A stretch of DNA of 50,956 nt from Legionella worsleiensis (GTDB lineage: Bacteria > Pseudomonadota > Gammaproteobacteria > Legionellales > Legionellaceae). Under the pieces are notes generated by a model, which saw nothing but the letters and a program-made list of their open reading frames with translations, was not told the DNA's origin and did not search any database. Below, one piece after another: positions 42,250-49,404 of the stretch. Where the stretch lies: positions 41,960-92,915 of the forward strand of contig NZ_LNZC01000022.1 of assembly GCF_001467535.1 (NCBI RefSeq), read 5' to 3'. The number at the start of each line of letters is the position of its first letter. Position 1 is the stretch's first letter. A program made the translations under genes and the position numbers.

Positions 42250-42485
42250 TATTTATCCGCTAAAGCCTTAATAGTGGCTGCATGCCGCTCTTTTAGTTTA
42301 GCAATTGTCTGAGCACGTTTCTTGTACTTTGCTTCTTCAAGTTGAGCTTCAGTTGGTGTGCCAATTTTCCCTATGATAAAAGGTTTTTGGCCTTTGCGAG
42401 TAAAGCAGATTTGCTCACCATTGGCGATTTTTTCCATGATTTCACATAAATGTTCGCGCATATGAGTATAAGATACTGTTTGCAT
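42249..42485 (-). CDS. Phd/YefM-type antitoxin (orphaned)
   Basis: This 78-residue protein starts MQTVSYTHMREHLCEIMEKIANGEQICFTRKGQKPFIIGKI, the DNA-binding N-terminal domain of Phd/YefM antitoxins. The charged, toxin-binding C-terminal helix is KKRAQTIAKLKERHAATIKALADK. I chose the ATG at 42485 because GGGGA stands just before it; a GTG four codons earlier is less likely. It should bind the palindromes upstream and repress itself. Its partner Doc gene is frameshifted, so the antitoxin remains without a functional toxin, perhaps protecting against related modules. Confidence 0.85.
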   Translation of the reverse strand: MQTVSYTHMREHLCEIMEKIANGEQICFTRKGQKPFIIGKIGTPTEAQLEEAKYKKRAQTIAKLKERHAATIKALADK

Positions 42486-42502
42486 GGTTTTCCCCACATT
42501 TC

Positions 42503-42554
42503 CTGTACATGTACAGTATAGTTGTTTTTATATGCTTGATTCAAGTTAACTTGA
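42503..42554 (-). promoter_or_regulatory. phd-type promoter with two palindromic operators
   Basis: On the minus strand TTGAAT (plus 42539-42544) and TATACT (plus 42515-42520) are 18 bp apart. Two perfect 14-bp palindromes overlap them: CTGTACATGTACAG (42503-42516) at the -10 region and TCAAGTTAACTTGA (42541-42554) at the -35 region. This suits autorepression by the antitoxin. Confidence 0.7.
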
Positions 42555-43139
42555 CTAAACAAAGTGCGACCTAACAAAACCTACTCAATCATTTAATCCG
42601 AGTTTTATCATATTTGGGCTCCAGCTTGTGTCGTAAATTACTGTACTTGTGCATGGGGTGTCATGGGGTTAACTCATACTGATTTGTTCATAATTCTGTG
42701 TTGTTCATTAAAAATGAACAAGATAAAAAAATGAATAAGATTACCTATAAGTCTAGAATATCATGTAAATTACTTCCTAAAAAATGGGGACACTTGGGAC
42801 AAGAGGGACAACCTTGTAAACACTAAATTTTCAGTGTCCCAATTTTAAAAAATCACTTGGGACAAATGGGACAAATCCTGCCAGCAAAATTTTTTTAGTA
42901 ACAAATAATATCATTTAATAACAATCAGATCAGCGTGCTTTAAAGCGCTTGACACCCTTTTAAATTCCACGCAATACTTCACCTGAGCTGTAAACTTTTG
43001 CGGATCCACGGTTCTGTAAAAGTCACGGAAAATGAAATATCACGACTATTATCCGGCCGGACAGTCAACTGATATTCATCGAGCAGGACGCATACCGTCG
43101 GCATTAAGCTGAATGAATAATCATTTGATGAGGTTCCAT
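42555..43139. other. Non-coding region upstream of the HTH/DUF927 module
   Basis: This stretch holds the GGGACA repeat cluster at 42785-42874 and a TTGACA at about 42954. A stretch at 42979-43104 has a less AT-rich codon pattern and contains a 41-codon minus-strand frame without a ribosome site. It may be a cis-acting origin or control region, or hold a gene remnant; I cannot decide. Confidence 0.4.
42785..42875. repeat. GGGACA repeat cluster upstream of the DUF927 module
   Basis: At least four plus-strand GGGACA-type motifs, two of them as CACTTGGGACAA followed by GGGACAA, and an inverted TGTCCCAA occur within 90 bases. The pairs are spaced about one helical turn apart. A similar cluster follows the DUF927 gene. 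Confidence 0.7.
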
Positions 43140-43412
43140 ATGAATAAAAAACTATCCCGTTTACAATTATTAAACGAATTTGAATCTGCACCAATTTCTG
43201 CGTTGTTTAATCAACACACTTTGGCGGCTGTTTTGGATTGTTCCACCCAACTTTTAGAACGCAATCGCTGGGAAGGAAAGGGCGTTCCCTATCTTAAAAT
43301 TGGTCGTAAGGTTTTGTATCGCAAAAGTGATGTGTTGTCTTTTCTCCAACAACAGAAAATCTATCGCTCTACTGGTGACCTAGGTGAGCTGCTTTCATTG
43401 GTCAACGAATAA
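43140..43412 (+). CDS. Helix-turn-helix DNA-binding protein (excisionase-like)
   Basis: The 90-residue protein contains FNQHTLAAVLDCSTQLLERNRWEGKGVPYLKIGRKVLYRKSDVLSFLQQQK, the winged-helix pattern of HTH_17/excisionase and AlpA-like regulators (a turn helix, then K-I-G-R-x-V-x-Y-x-x-x-D-V-x-x-F-L). I chose the ATG at 43140 because GAGG is about 8 bases upstream. In many islands such a protein controls excision or activates the replication module. The gene stands directly before the DUF927 ATPase, which supports a regulatory role there. Confidence 0.8.
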   Translation: MNKKLSRLQLLNEFESAPISALFNQHTLAAVLDCSTQLLERNRWEGKGVPYLKIGRKVLYRKSDVLSFLQQQKIYRSTGDLGELLSLVNE

Positions 43413-43487
43413 ATCCCATAGAAGAAATAGATTGTTCGCGGATGGATAGGGTTTCTATCTTCCTTGGACGTTGTCGGAGAAACAGTG

Positions 43488-45239
43488 ATGTTGCAAAATC
43501 AAATTATTACCTTAAAAAACAAAAACGGTCATAGTCCCATTATCTGCCAATACGCTGGAGGTCATTTTAAATTAAATGAGCAGGGCGTGTCTTTCCTTGG
43601 GAAAGATAAAGACGGTAATCCAATGGCACCAAAGTGGATTTGTTCTCCTTTGTATGTAGTAGCTAAAACTCGTGATGCTAAAAGTGGCGAGTGGGGTCGA
43701 TTACTCGAATGGCAGGATGATGATGGAATCATTCATCAATGGGCTATGCCTTTAGCCTTATTACAAGGAGATGCCTCCGAAGTTAGACGGGAATTGGCTA
43801 GCCTTGGTTTAACCATTTCACCTCATAGAATTTCTCGGGATTTACTGGCTACTTATTTACAAGTCTTTCCAGTTGAAGATCGGGCACGTTGTGTCGAAAA
43901 ACTGGGTTGGCATGAAAACCTCTTTGTTACTCCTTCACAAATCTTTGGACACTCCTCCGAGAAAATTGTTTTTCAAAATAGCCATGCGATTGAATCTGCT
44001 ATGTCTGTATCTGGAACTGTGGATGATTGGAGAGACTCAATAGGTTGTCTTGCTTCTGGCAATTCGCGGTTGGTTTTTGCTATATCTACTGCTTTTGCTC
44101 CTGCTTTAGCAAAGATTGCTGGTGAGGATTCAGGAGGATTTCATTTCAGGGGTGCTTCTTCAAGTGGTAAAAGTACCGCTTTAAAAGTAGCAGCTTCGGT
44201 TTGGGGGAATCCGCAAGCTTATTGTCGTTTATGGCGCAGTACTACTAATGGACTTGAAGGACTGGCTGCACTGCATAACGATGGCTTATTAATTCTGGAT
44301 GAGTTAAGTCAGATGGATCCCAAAGAAGCAGGGGAGGCGGCTTACTTGCTAGCCAATGGTCAAGGTAAAACACGAGCCTCACGCCATGGAACAGTCAAAC
44401 CATCTTCTCGATGGTCATTGTTCTTTCTCTCTGCTGGAGAAGAATCTTTAATGTCTTTGATGGCCAGAGCAGGGCAGAAAACCAATGCGGGTCAAGAAAT
44501 ACGTTTGGCAGATATTGAAGCCGATGCCGGATTGCATAAGGGGATTTTTGAAAAAATTCATAATCAGCTCAGTCCTGCCAGTATGGCTTTATCCTTAAAG
44601 GAATATTCCAGCAAGTATTATGGTGCTGTCGGCATGGCATGGTTGCAAAATGTGGTGGCAAATCATTCAAGTATTGCAACTGGTACTGCTGATGCGATGC
44701 AAGAATTTGTGAATAGTACTGTTTTACCCGATTCAACAGGGCAAATTATCCGCGTAGCCCGGCGGTTTGCTTTGGTTGCAGTAGCTGGCGAATTGGCTAG
44801 CCAATATGGATTGACGGGCTGGCAAGAAGGCGAGTCTACCTATGCAGCTTACAAATGTTATAGAACATGGTTGGAACATTTTGGCATAGAAGGTAACAAG
44901 GAGGACAGAGCGATATTAGCTCAAGTCAGAGCATTTTTTGAATCTCATGGTGCCAGTCGGTTTGACAATATCAGAACGCCAAACAATGAGAGGATTCAAA
45001 ATCGTGCTGGATTTTACCTTACCGATGATGCAGGTTTTCGAGTGTATATGGTTTTAACGGAAGTCTTTAAAAAAGAACTATGTTTGGGTTTTGAGCCTAG
45101 AATGGTAGTCCGTGTATTAATGAATGAAGGTTGGCTAAAGCCCGCAGCAGATGGATCGCCCTCTCATAAACCAAGGATTAAGGGAGTTGGCACACCCAGA
45201 CTATACATGTTTACAGATAAAATCTGGGGTGGAGAGTAA
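43488..45239 (+). CDS. DUF927 ATPase (predicted replicative helicase)
   Basis: This 583-residue protein has Walker A HFRGASSSGKST (about residues 218-230) and Walker B GLLILDELSQMDP (about 264-276) in the form typical of DUF927 proteins of mobile elements. The N-terminal part (ICQYAGGHFKLNEQGVSFLG...) precedes them, and a helical C-terminal region ends in a likely winged helix (LMNEGWLKP...KPRIKGVGTPRLYMF). The family is thought to act like D5/P4-alpha helicases in replication; that role is inferred. The start at 43488 has GGAGA 7 bases upstream. GGGACA-type repeats flank the gene on both sides. Confidence 0.82.
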   Translation: MLQNQIITLKNKNGHSPIICQYAGGHFKLNEQGVSFLGKDKDGNPMAPKWICSPLYVVAKTRDAKSGEWGRLLEWQDDDGIIHQWAMPLALLQGDASEVRRELASLGLTISPHRISRDLLATYLQVFPVEDRARCVEKLGWHENLFVTPSQIFGHSSEKIVFQNSHAIESAMSVSGTVDDWRDSIGCLASGNSRLVFAISTAFAPALAKIAGEDSGGFHFRGASSSGKSTALKVAASVWGNPQAYCRLWRSTTNGLEGLAALHNDGLLILDELSQMDPKEAGEAAYLLANGQGKTRASRHGTVKPSSRWSLFFLSAGEESLMSLMARAGQKTNAGQEIRLADIEADAGLHKGIFEKIHNQLSPASMALSLKEYSSKYYGAVGMAWLQNVVANHSSIATGTADAMQEFVNSTVLPDSTGQIIRVARRFALVAVAGELASQYGLTGWQEGESTYAAYKCYRTWLEHFGIEGNKEDRAILAQVRAFFESHGASRFDNIRTPNNERIQNRAGFYLTDDAGFRVYMVLTEVFKKELCLGFEPRMVVRVLMNEGWLKPAADGSPSHKPRIKGVGTPRLYMFTDKIWGGE

Positions 45240-45263
45240 TCATATCTCGATAATTAGCAAAAT

Positions 45264-45353
45264 TTGTCCCATTATTTTTAAATGCTGGGACATCTTGGGA
45301 CGGCTACAAGTCAGTATTTACAAGTCGTCCCTCATGTCCCAATTGTCCCAGCT
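45264..45353. repeat. GGGACA inverted-repeat cluster downstream of DUF927
   Basis: TTGTCCC, GCTGGGACA, TTGGGACG, CGTCCC, TGTCCCAA and TTGTCCCAGC follow each other in about 90 bases and form nested inverted repeats (GCTGGGACA with TGTCCCAGC outermost). The array lies between the convergent DUF927 and recombinase genes. It may be a terminator, or binding sites matching those upstream of the module. Confidence 0.7.
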
Positions 45354-45359
45354 AAATTT

Positions 45360-46169
45360 TTATTCCTTAAGATATAACCAAAGTGTATTTCTAGATTTTA
45401 TTCCCATCTCATCACGTATCAGCCAACAAGCCTTGTAATTTTTATATTCAGGTAGCAGGTGAGAATACATTTGTTTGGCATACAAGTAGCGCCAGGTTTT
45501 GGTACTGGATAACCAGTGCTTTGCTAATGCGCTACGCCAGATGATACGGATTTCCTCATAAGATTTTAATTGGAGCAAGTTACCATTTTGTTGAGTGAGC
45601 CAGTTAAAAAGACTGAGTACCATTTTCTGGTTTTCAGTTCGTACAGGTATAGTGCGGTCGCTGGAATTAAAAGCAATGTCTCGGGTTACCCAAATAGAAC
45701 ATTCACGAACTTGAATATGTGGCTTAATCAGAATCGCTTCTTTGAAAGTCAGTCCGAACTCAGTTTGTAATCCCATGATTACCCTGGCTATAGGATCGCC
45801 AAGTAACTTCCAAATATCTGGAGAGATTGTTTTCTTTCTCTTTTTTCTTGCTATAGGTCTTGAGAGTTCAAGTGATTGGTTATCGATATTCGATATAGCA
45901 CAATCATTCATCTGCAAAAAACGGCGAATAATGGTCATGTAGCGCATTATGGTGACTGGATTAATATTCTGCTTTTTCCAATAACGCACAAGCTTATGAA
46001 TTTGTTCAGATTGCAAAGCCTGCCATGAAGGTGGCACTTGCCGGATAACAAACAAGTCATCGATCATTTTATGGATGACATAGGCACGGTGTTTTCGATA
46101 TAGGTATTTACCTTGCCTATCCTGTTTGATTTGTCGGTTAGCGAATTGTCTTAAGGATTGTGTACGCAT
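45360..46169 (-). CDS. Degenerate tyrosine-recombinase-like protein (Integrase_1-like)
   Basis: The 269-residue protein has a basic N-terminal SAM-like domain (to about residue 105, PVTIMRYMTIIRRFLQ). Its catalytic-like domain recalls the integrase-domain proteins of islands. The first catalytic Arg region reads GLTFKEAIL where active enzymes have G-L-R-x-x-E. The H-x-x-R box is replaced by KTWRYLYAKQMYSH, though a possible Tyr remains in TLWLYL. I therefore think it binds DNA but may not recombine it. GGATGGGA lies just before the ATG. It is convergent with the DUF927 gene and has a long structured leader containing a hammerhead motif. Confidence 0.65.
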   Translation of the reverse strand: MRTQSLRQFANRQIKQDRQGKYLYRKHRAYVIHKMIDDLFVIRQVPPSWQALQSEQIHKLVRYWKKQNINPVTIMRYMTIIRRFLQMNDCAISNIDNQSLELSRPIARKKRKKTISPDIWKLLGDPIARVIMGLQTEFGLTFKEAILIKPHIQVRECSIWVTRDIAFNSSDRTIPVRTENQKMVLSLFNWLTQQNGNLLQLKSYEEIRIIWRSALAKHWLSSTKTWRYLYAKQMYSHLLPEYKNYKACWLIRDEMGIKSRNTLWLYLKE

Positions 46170-46229
46170 CTTCCCATCCGCAAAAAAATTATTAAAAAAG
46201 AATTTGCCCTGTGTATTGTTTAGTGTTGG

Positions 46230-46278
46230 TCGAGCGGTTCACTCTCTGTTGAAACCCGGCTAAAGCCGTAAAGCTCGA
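46230..46278. ncRNA. Structured cloverleaf-like segment in the recombinase leader
   Basis: An outer 6-bp stem (TCGAGC 46230-46235 / GCTCGA 46273-46278) encloses a GGTTCA...TGAAACC stem and a CGGC-TAAA-GCCG hairpin, forming a three-way junction. The strand is uncertain because pairing works on either, but co-direction with the hammerhead and the recombinase favours minus. I do not recognise the RNA family. Confidence 0.45.
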
Positions 46279-46424
46279 AGTAGGGGGCAAATCAATCGTT
46301 ATAAGGCAAACGATCTCGCCTGTACTGCTAGTTTTTTATGCGTTTTTCTCCTCAATAAAAATAAAGTAAATGAAGCGATAAAGCAGAGCTTTATCTCTAA
46401 TCCATGGTCAAATGAAATGACTTA

Positions 46425-46517
46425 GAGTCCCGAAGAACTCCCCTTACCGAATGGTAAAGGTTCCTGAAGGGTTTCCCGACTATACGTCCAGCCACAAGGT
46501 TAGGGAATGAGAGTGGC
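46425..46517 (-). ncRNA. Hairpin-rich RNA following the hammerhead
   Basis: Read on the minus strand from the ribozyme toward the recombinase, three hairpins follow in order. They are GCCAC/GTGGC (46491-46517), CCTTTACC-ATTC-GGTAAGG (46442-46460), and GAGTTC-TTCG-GGACTC (46425-46440) with a UUCG tetraloop. The dense pairing in a non-coding stretch indicates a folded RNA; its function is unknown. Confidence 0.55.
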
Positions 46518-46520
46518 TTA

Positions 46521-46572
46521 GCATAAGACGCCTATGCGTTTCATCGGAATTTCACCGATTCATCAGTTATGC
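46521..46572 (-). ncRNA. Type I hammerhead ribozyme
   Basis: On the minus strand the order is: stem I 5' arm GCATAA (46572-46567), core CTGATGA (46566-46560), stem II ATCGG-TGAAATT-CCGAT (46559-46543), core GAAA (46542-46539), stem III CGC-ATAG-GCG (46538-46529), T and C (46528-46527), and stem I 3' arm TTATGC (46526-46521). All core bases of the hammerhead consensus are present, the cleavage triplet is GUC, and the arms pair perfectly. Predicted cleavage lies between 46527 and 46526. The 10.1-11.1 pair is A-U rather than the usual G-C. Beyond stem I, AATGA and TCATT can pair across an asymmetric internal loop, as expected for loop-loop contacts in type I hammerheads. Confidence 0.88.
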
Positions 46573-46581
46573 TTCATTTAA

Positions 46582-46610
46582 AAAATAGCAAAGTGCAGAT
46601 CTCGGGGCAA
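46582..46610 (-). promoter_or_regulatory. Candidate promoter just upstream of the hammerhead
   Basis: On the minus strand TTGCCC (plus 46605-46610) and TATTTT (plus 46582-46587) are 17 bp apart. Transcription would start near 46575, a few bases before the ribozyme, so the hammerhead would be the first element of the transcript that continues into the recombinase gene. Confidence 0.4.
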
Positions 46611-46708
46611 TACGATTGTAGGAAATATTTTGTCCTATCTTATCTGGTGCGTTAGGACATATGGTTATTTAAGGCTTGGTACTGGAGGGTTAGTTAAGTC
46701 GAATATTC

Positions 46709-46740
46709 CTGCGTCACTGCAGGGAATTGCAGTGACGCAG
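46709..46740 (-). terminator. Strong hairpin after the SIR2-like gene
   Basis: A 13-bp perfect stem (CTGCGTCACTGCA / TGCAGTGACGCAG) with a 6-base loop lies about 36 bases past the SIR2-like stop on the minus strand. There is no good T run, so it may terminate weakly or serve as a protein-binding or processing site. It separates SIR2-like transcripts from the hammerhead leader. Confidence 0.6.
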
Positions 46741-46775
46741 AATTTGTAAGGTACTGAACTATAGGTTTTGATAAA

Positions 46776-47951
46776 TCAATTACTTAAAATGCTAGCAAGA
46801 GATTTCTCAGAAAAGCCATCAAATATAAATTTGATTTTATCTGAACCAAGATATGAATAAGTTTTTTGTATCTCAATTTTTTGTTTCTTCCTTGAAGCAT
46901 AATTAATAACAGATATTTCTTTTGTATGATTCATTCTTCGGTATTGGCGAACTATATCAAATACCCACTGCCTAATATATTTATCATAATCAACTAGCGA
47001 GCAACCAATTATAATAATTTGATCATTATCGGATCCATAAAATCCTGCACCATAAAATAAGTCTTTAATTGAATCAGAATAAAGTAGTTTGCTATATGAG
47101 GGACTAAGGAGAATAGGATGTGTGAGGGCAGGTGCTTCGTTATTATCAATCCGCCCAAGTGGATTATTATAAACTTTGATGAATTCATTTAAATCTTGAT
47201 CTGATAACCAATAAAGATATTTTAAATTTGTTTCAATTGTTAGTTCAATATTCATTGGGACTATAGGATTTAATTTAGGTTTATCATTACCATGATTATT
47301 GAAAATAAAATCAGCAGGTAATAATGAGTGGGGATTATTTAAATTATCAGTTCTTTGTTTCTCGTAATATTCATTTAGATTAAAGCAATTAATTGAACCA
47401 TGAACTTTTAGTAACGTTACACCGTCATATGGTTCAAAATTCAATTTATCTTTATATATCCATGGAGGCAATAAACGAAACTTTTGTCCTTTTTTCTGTA
47501 AAAAATATTCGATTAGGGTGTCATAATTTAGAGTTATTACAATATCATTGTTGGTTAGAGCTTCTGCAAAGTTATTATATAAATTTGTATTATGAGCTTG
47601 CTCCTGTTTTTTTAAAAGAACGGTTGCAATTAAAACTCTTATTACTTTCTGAATGTTATTACCTTGCCTTGAGCGAGAATTTAGAGTGCCATAAAAATTT
47701 AAAAAACTTTTGTAATCAATATACTCAATAAATTCTTCAATATTAACCTCATTAATTTTTTTATTAGAGTAGTCTTGGTATTCTGTGATAGTTCCAATAA
47801 ACAATTCTTTATATTCAGAAAAAATATTGTTGGTGGGGCTATCAACATAATTTACAATTTCTTGTAAAAGCTGAGTCCCAAGAGGTAAACCTGCTGGCTT
47901 GGAAAATCCAGCACCTAGTATAAATAGGCGACGAATATTATTTCGATTCAT
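46776..47951 (-). CDS. SIR2-like predicted NAD+ hydrolase (defence-type)
   Basis: This 391-residue protein opens with LFILGAGFSKPAGLPLGTQLLQEI (residues 9-32), the GAGxSxxxGLP nucleotide-binding loop of SIR2_2 proteins. VITLNYDTLIEYFLQ carries the conserved Asn-Asp, and LLKVHGSINCFN supplies the catalytic His. Late in the protein IIIIGCSLVDYDKYIRQWVFD matches the GxSLxDxD motif. Bacterial proteins of this type degrade NAD+ upon phage infection and cause abortive infection; that role is inferred from family and context. It is very AT-rich and stands alone: I see no partner such as HerA or an Argonaute next to it. Confidence 0.8.
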   Translation of the reverse strand: MNRNNIRRLFILGAGFSKPAGLPLGTQLLQEIVNYVDSPTNNIFSEYKELFIGTITEYQDYSNKKINEVNIEEFIEYIDYKSFLNFYGTLNSRSRQGNNIQKVIRVLIATVLLKKQEQAHNTNLYNNFAEALTNNDIVITLNYDTLIEYFLQKKGQKFRLLPPWIYKDKLNFEPYDGVTLLKVHGSINCFNLNEYYEKQRTDNLNNPHSLLPADFIFNNHGNDKPKLNPIVPMNIELTIETNLKYLYWLSDQDLNEFIKVYNNPLGRIDNNEAPALTHPILLSPSYSKLLYSDSIKDLFYGAGFYGSDNDQIIIIGCSLVDYDKYIRQWVFDIVRQYRRMNHTKEISVINYASRKKQKIEIQKTYSYLGSDKIKFIFDGFSEKSLASILSN

Positions 47952-48020
47952 ATTCTAATCATAGAGTAAATTATGACTGTTGCCTTAAATAAGGTTGAAT
48001 AAGCAATTATGGAATTATTG

Positions 48021-48098
48021 AAATGCAGAAAATCGGGAAAAATTCTAAACCAATTGCTAAGGCTTTAGATATTAATATTCAATTTAGTGCTGCTTGAT
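48021..48098 (+). pseudogene. Possible remnant of an XRE-type repressor
   Basis: A short frame reads MQKIGKNSKPIAKALDINIQFSAA and stops. The IAKALDIN pattern resembles the end of the HTH region in XRE regulators. It is too short to be a functional regulator and could be chance. Boundaries are approximate. Confidence 0.25.
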
Positions 48099-48125
48099 AA
48101 TATTATATTATTTAATTTTGAACTA

Positions 48126-48376
48126 TCCGGAAATTCCGGAGGGTTCATTTTGAAAATATATGCAGTGAGTTCCAAAATGGAACATACTGATGCTTGGATT
48201 TTTGAATTTGGCTGTCACTGCCTGCCAAATCCTAGACAGCTTTACTATCTATTTGTTTTGTTTCTCAAATTTGGTACACGGTGTGTTCCAAATTAGATAT
48301 GATTTAAATATGGAACGCAGTGCGTTCCGAATCTATGCTATAAATTTACTTATGATTTGGATCTCATTGCGATCCA
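48126..48376. repeat. Array of palindromic hairpin repeats
   Basis: Four related 17-nt imperfect palindromes of the form GGNNCNCANTGNGNNCC start at 48210, 48273, 48312 and 48359; the third, GGAACGCAGTGCGTTCC, is perfect outside its centre. Most have ATTTGG/CCAAAT extensions. Two other palindromes, TCCGGAAATTCCGGA (48126-48140) and GTTCCAAAATGGAAC (48169-48183), lie just before them. Short reading frames across this stretch are by-products of the repeats. Confidence 0.7.
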
Positions 48377-48521
48377 AATTGGAAAAACCTTCCCCTAATT
48401 CAGTTTATATTTGGCCTCACCATGAGCCTACAATGAATTGATGAACGGCCTCAAATTAGGGAGAAATTTCATCAAAGGGAAGGGATGATTTATCAGATTA
48501 ACTTTAGTTGCAGCGTATATA

Positions 48522-49028
48522 TTAACTTTTCAAAGCATCCAAACTGTTAGTTAATTTTTTCATTAACGTAGGATTATTTGCTTCTTTAAGTAACTCATCC
48601 CAATTATCAGGAGGATGTCCATTTTCCAGCATCTTTCGAAAAATATGATAAGCATCTGCTTTACTTTCATATGCTCTTTTAGAACTGTCATCATTAACCC
48701 AAGCATAAATAATTATTTTACTTTCTAGATGATATCTAAAAAATAACCGATATTGTTGAAAAAATTTAGCTCGAAACCAATGTTTGTGGTTATTTCCTAA
48801 TGTTGAGCCTTGTCGAAATTCTGTAGCTGCAGGATCGTTTGGAATTTTTTCAAAAGCTAATTTAGCAATAGCTGCTAATTTTTTTGTCGAGTTTCGTGTA
48901 TGAAAATTTAAAGGGTCCTTCTGTTTTACATTTTCTACCTCATCAGCCAGCGCCTCTACTTGTTGCAAAAAAAGAGGATGACATAAAATAGCCCAACCAT
49001 TTATTGTTATTATTGAATTATCAACCAT
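48522..49028 (-). CDS. yhaV: Toxin YhaV
   Basis: The 168-residue protein matches the YhaV family. The N-terminus INGWAILCHPLFLQQVEALADEVE is followed by the family core RQGSTLGNNHKHWFRAKFFQQYRLFFRYHLESKIIIYAWVNDDSSKRAYESKADAYHIFRKMLENGHPPDNWDELL. YhaV is a ribosome-dependent or free mRNA interferase of the RelE/ParE-like fold, neutralised by PrlF. Its start overlaps the last base of the antitoxin gene, ensuring antitoxin-first translation. It is intact and about the usual length, so the module is probably active and may stabilise the island. Confidence 0.92.
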   Translation of the reverse strand: MVDNSIITINGWAILCHPLFLQQVEALADEVENVKQKDPLNFHTRNSTKKLAAIAKLAFEKIPNDPAATEFRQGSTLGNNHKHWFRAKFFQQYRLFFRYHLESKIIIYAWVNDDSSKRAYESKADAYHIFRKMLENGHPPDNWDELLKEANNPTLMKKLTNSLDALKS

Positions 49029-49375
49029 TAGCGAGGTACTCTGTTTTCAATTAATTCTTCATCCTCGGTTAAAGGTTCATCTAAATTGACTTCTACATTT
49101 GCAACCAAAGAGTGGATGCGAGTTATTAAGTCCTGACTAATAGTAGTCAGATTTTTGGGGTTATTTTGAATGTCTTTAGCAATGAAATTCAAAAATTCAG
49201 CAATTACTGGATCTTCTTCTTCCTCTGCTCGAGTCATAAGGACGTGGCCGTCAGATTGAACGGTGTATCGAATTTTATCTCTTTTTCCTAGATGCAGGGC
49301 TTTTCTTACAGCATCTGGTACAGTTGTTTGATAACGATCTGTGAGGGTGGATTCGGTTTGTAGTAATCTAGCCAT
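49028..49375 (-). CDS. prlF: Antitoxin PrlF (SohA)
   Basis: The 115-residue protein has an AbrB/SpoVT-like DNA-binding N-terminus (ESTLTDRYQTTVPDAVRKALHLGKRDKIRYTVQSDGHVLMTRA) and a helical C-terminal toxin-binding part (DPVIAEFLNFIAKDIQNNP...), as in PrlF. The T-V-P-x-x-V-R-K-x-L pattern is the swapped-hairpin signature. It represses its own operon with YhaV; a perfect 14-bp palindrome sits within the promoter spacer immediately upstream. Confidence 0.92.
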   Translation of the reverse strand: MARLLQTESTLTDRYQTTVPDAVRKALHLGKRDKIRYTVQSDGHVLMTRAEEEEDPVIAEFLNFIAKDIQNNPKNLTTISQDLITRIHSLVANVEVNLDEPLTEDEELIENRVPR

Positions 49376-49404
49376 GATTATCTCGGATAAAATGTATATA
49401 TTAT

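Noticed and set aside
42979-43194. Minus-strand frame ending EPWIRKSLQLR
   Set aside because: The codon pattern is less AT-rich than its surroundings and it could be a remnant, but the only sensible ATG (43102-43104) lacks a ribosome site and I recognise no family.
46521-46572. Cobalamin-riboswitch resemblance (GGTGAAATTCC, GCCACT) on the minus strand
   Set aside because: The remaining conserved boxes are missing, whereas the same bases fit a complete hammerhead exactly.
48087-48441. Frames of 69 and 83 residues after the SIR2-like gene
   Set aside because: They cross the palindromic repeat array and have no protein-like composition or start signal.
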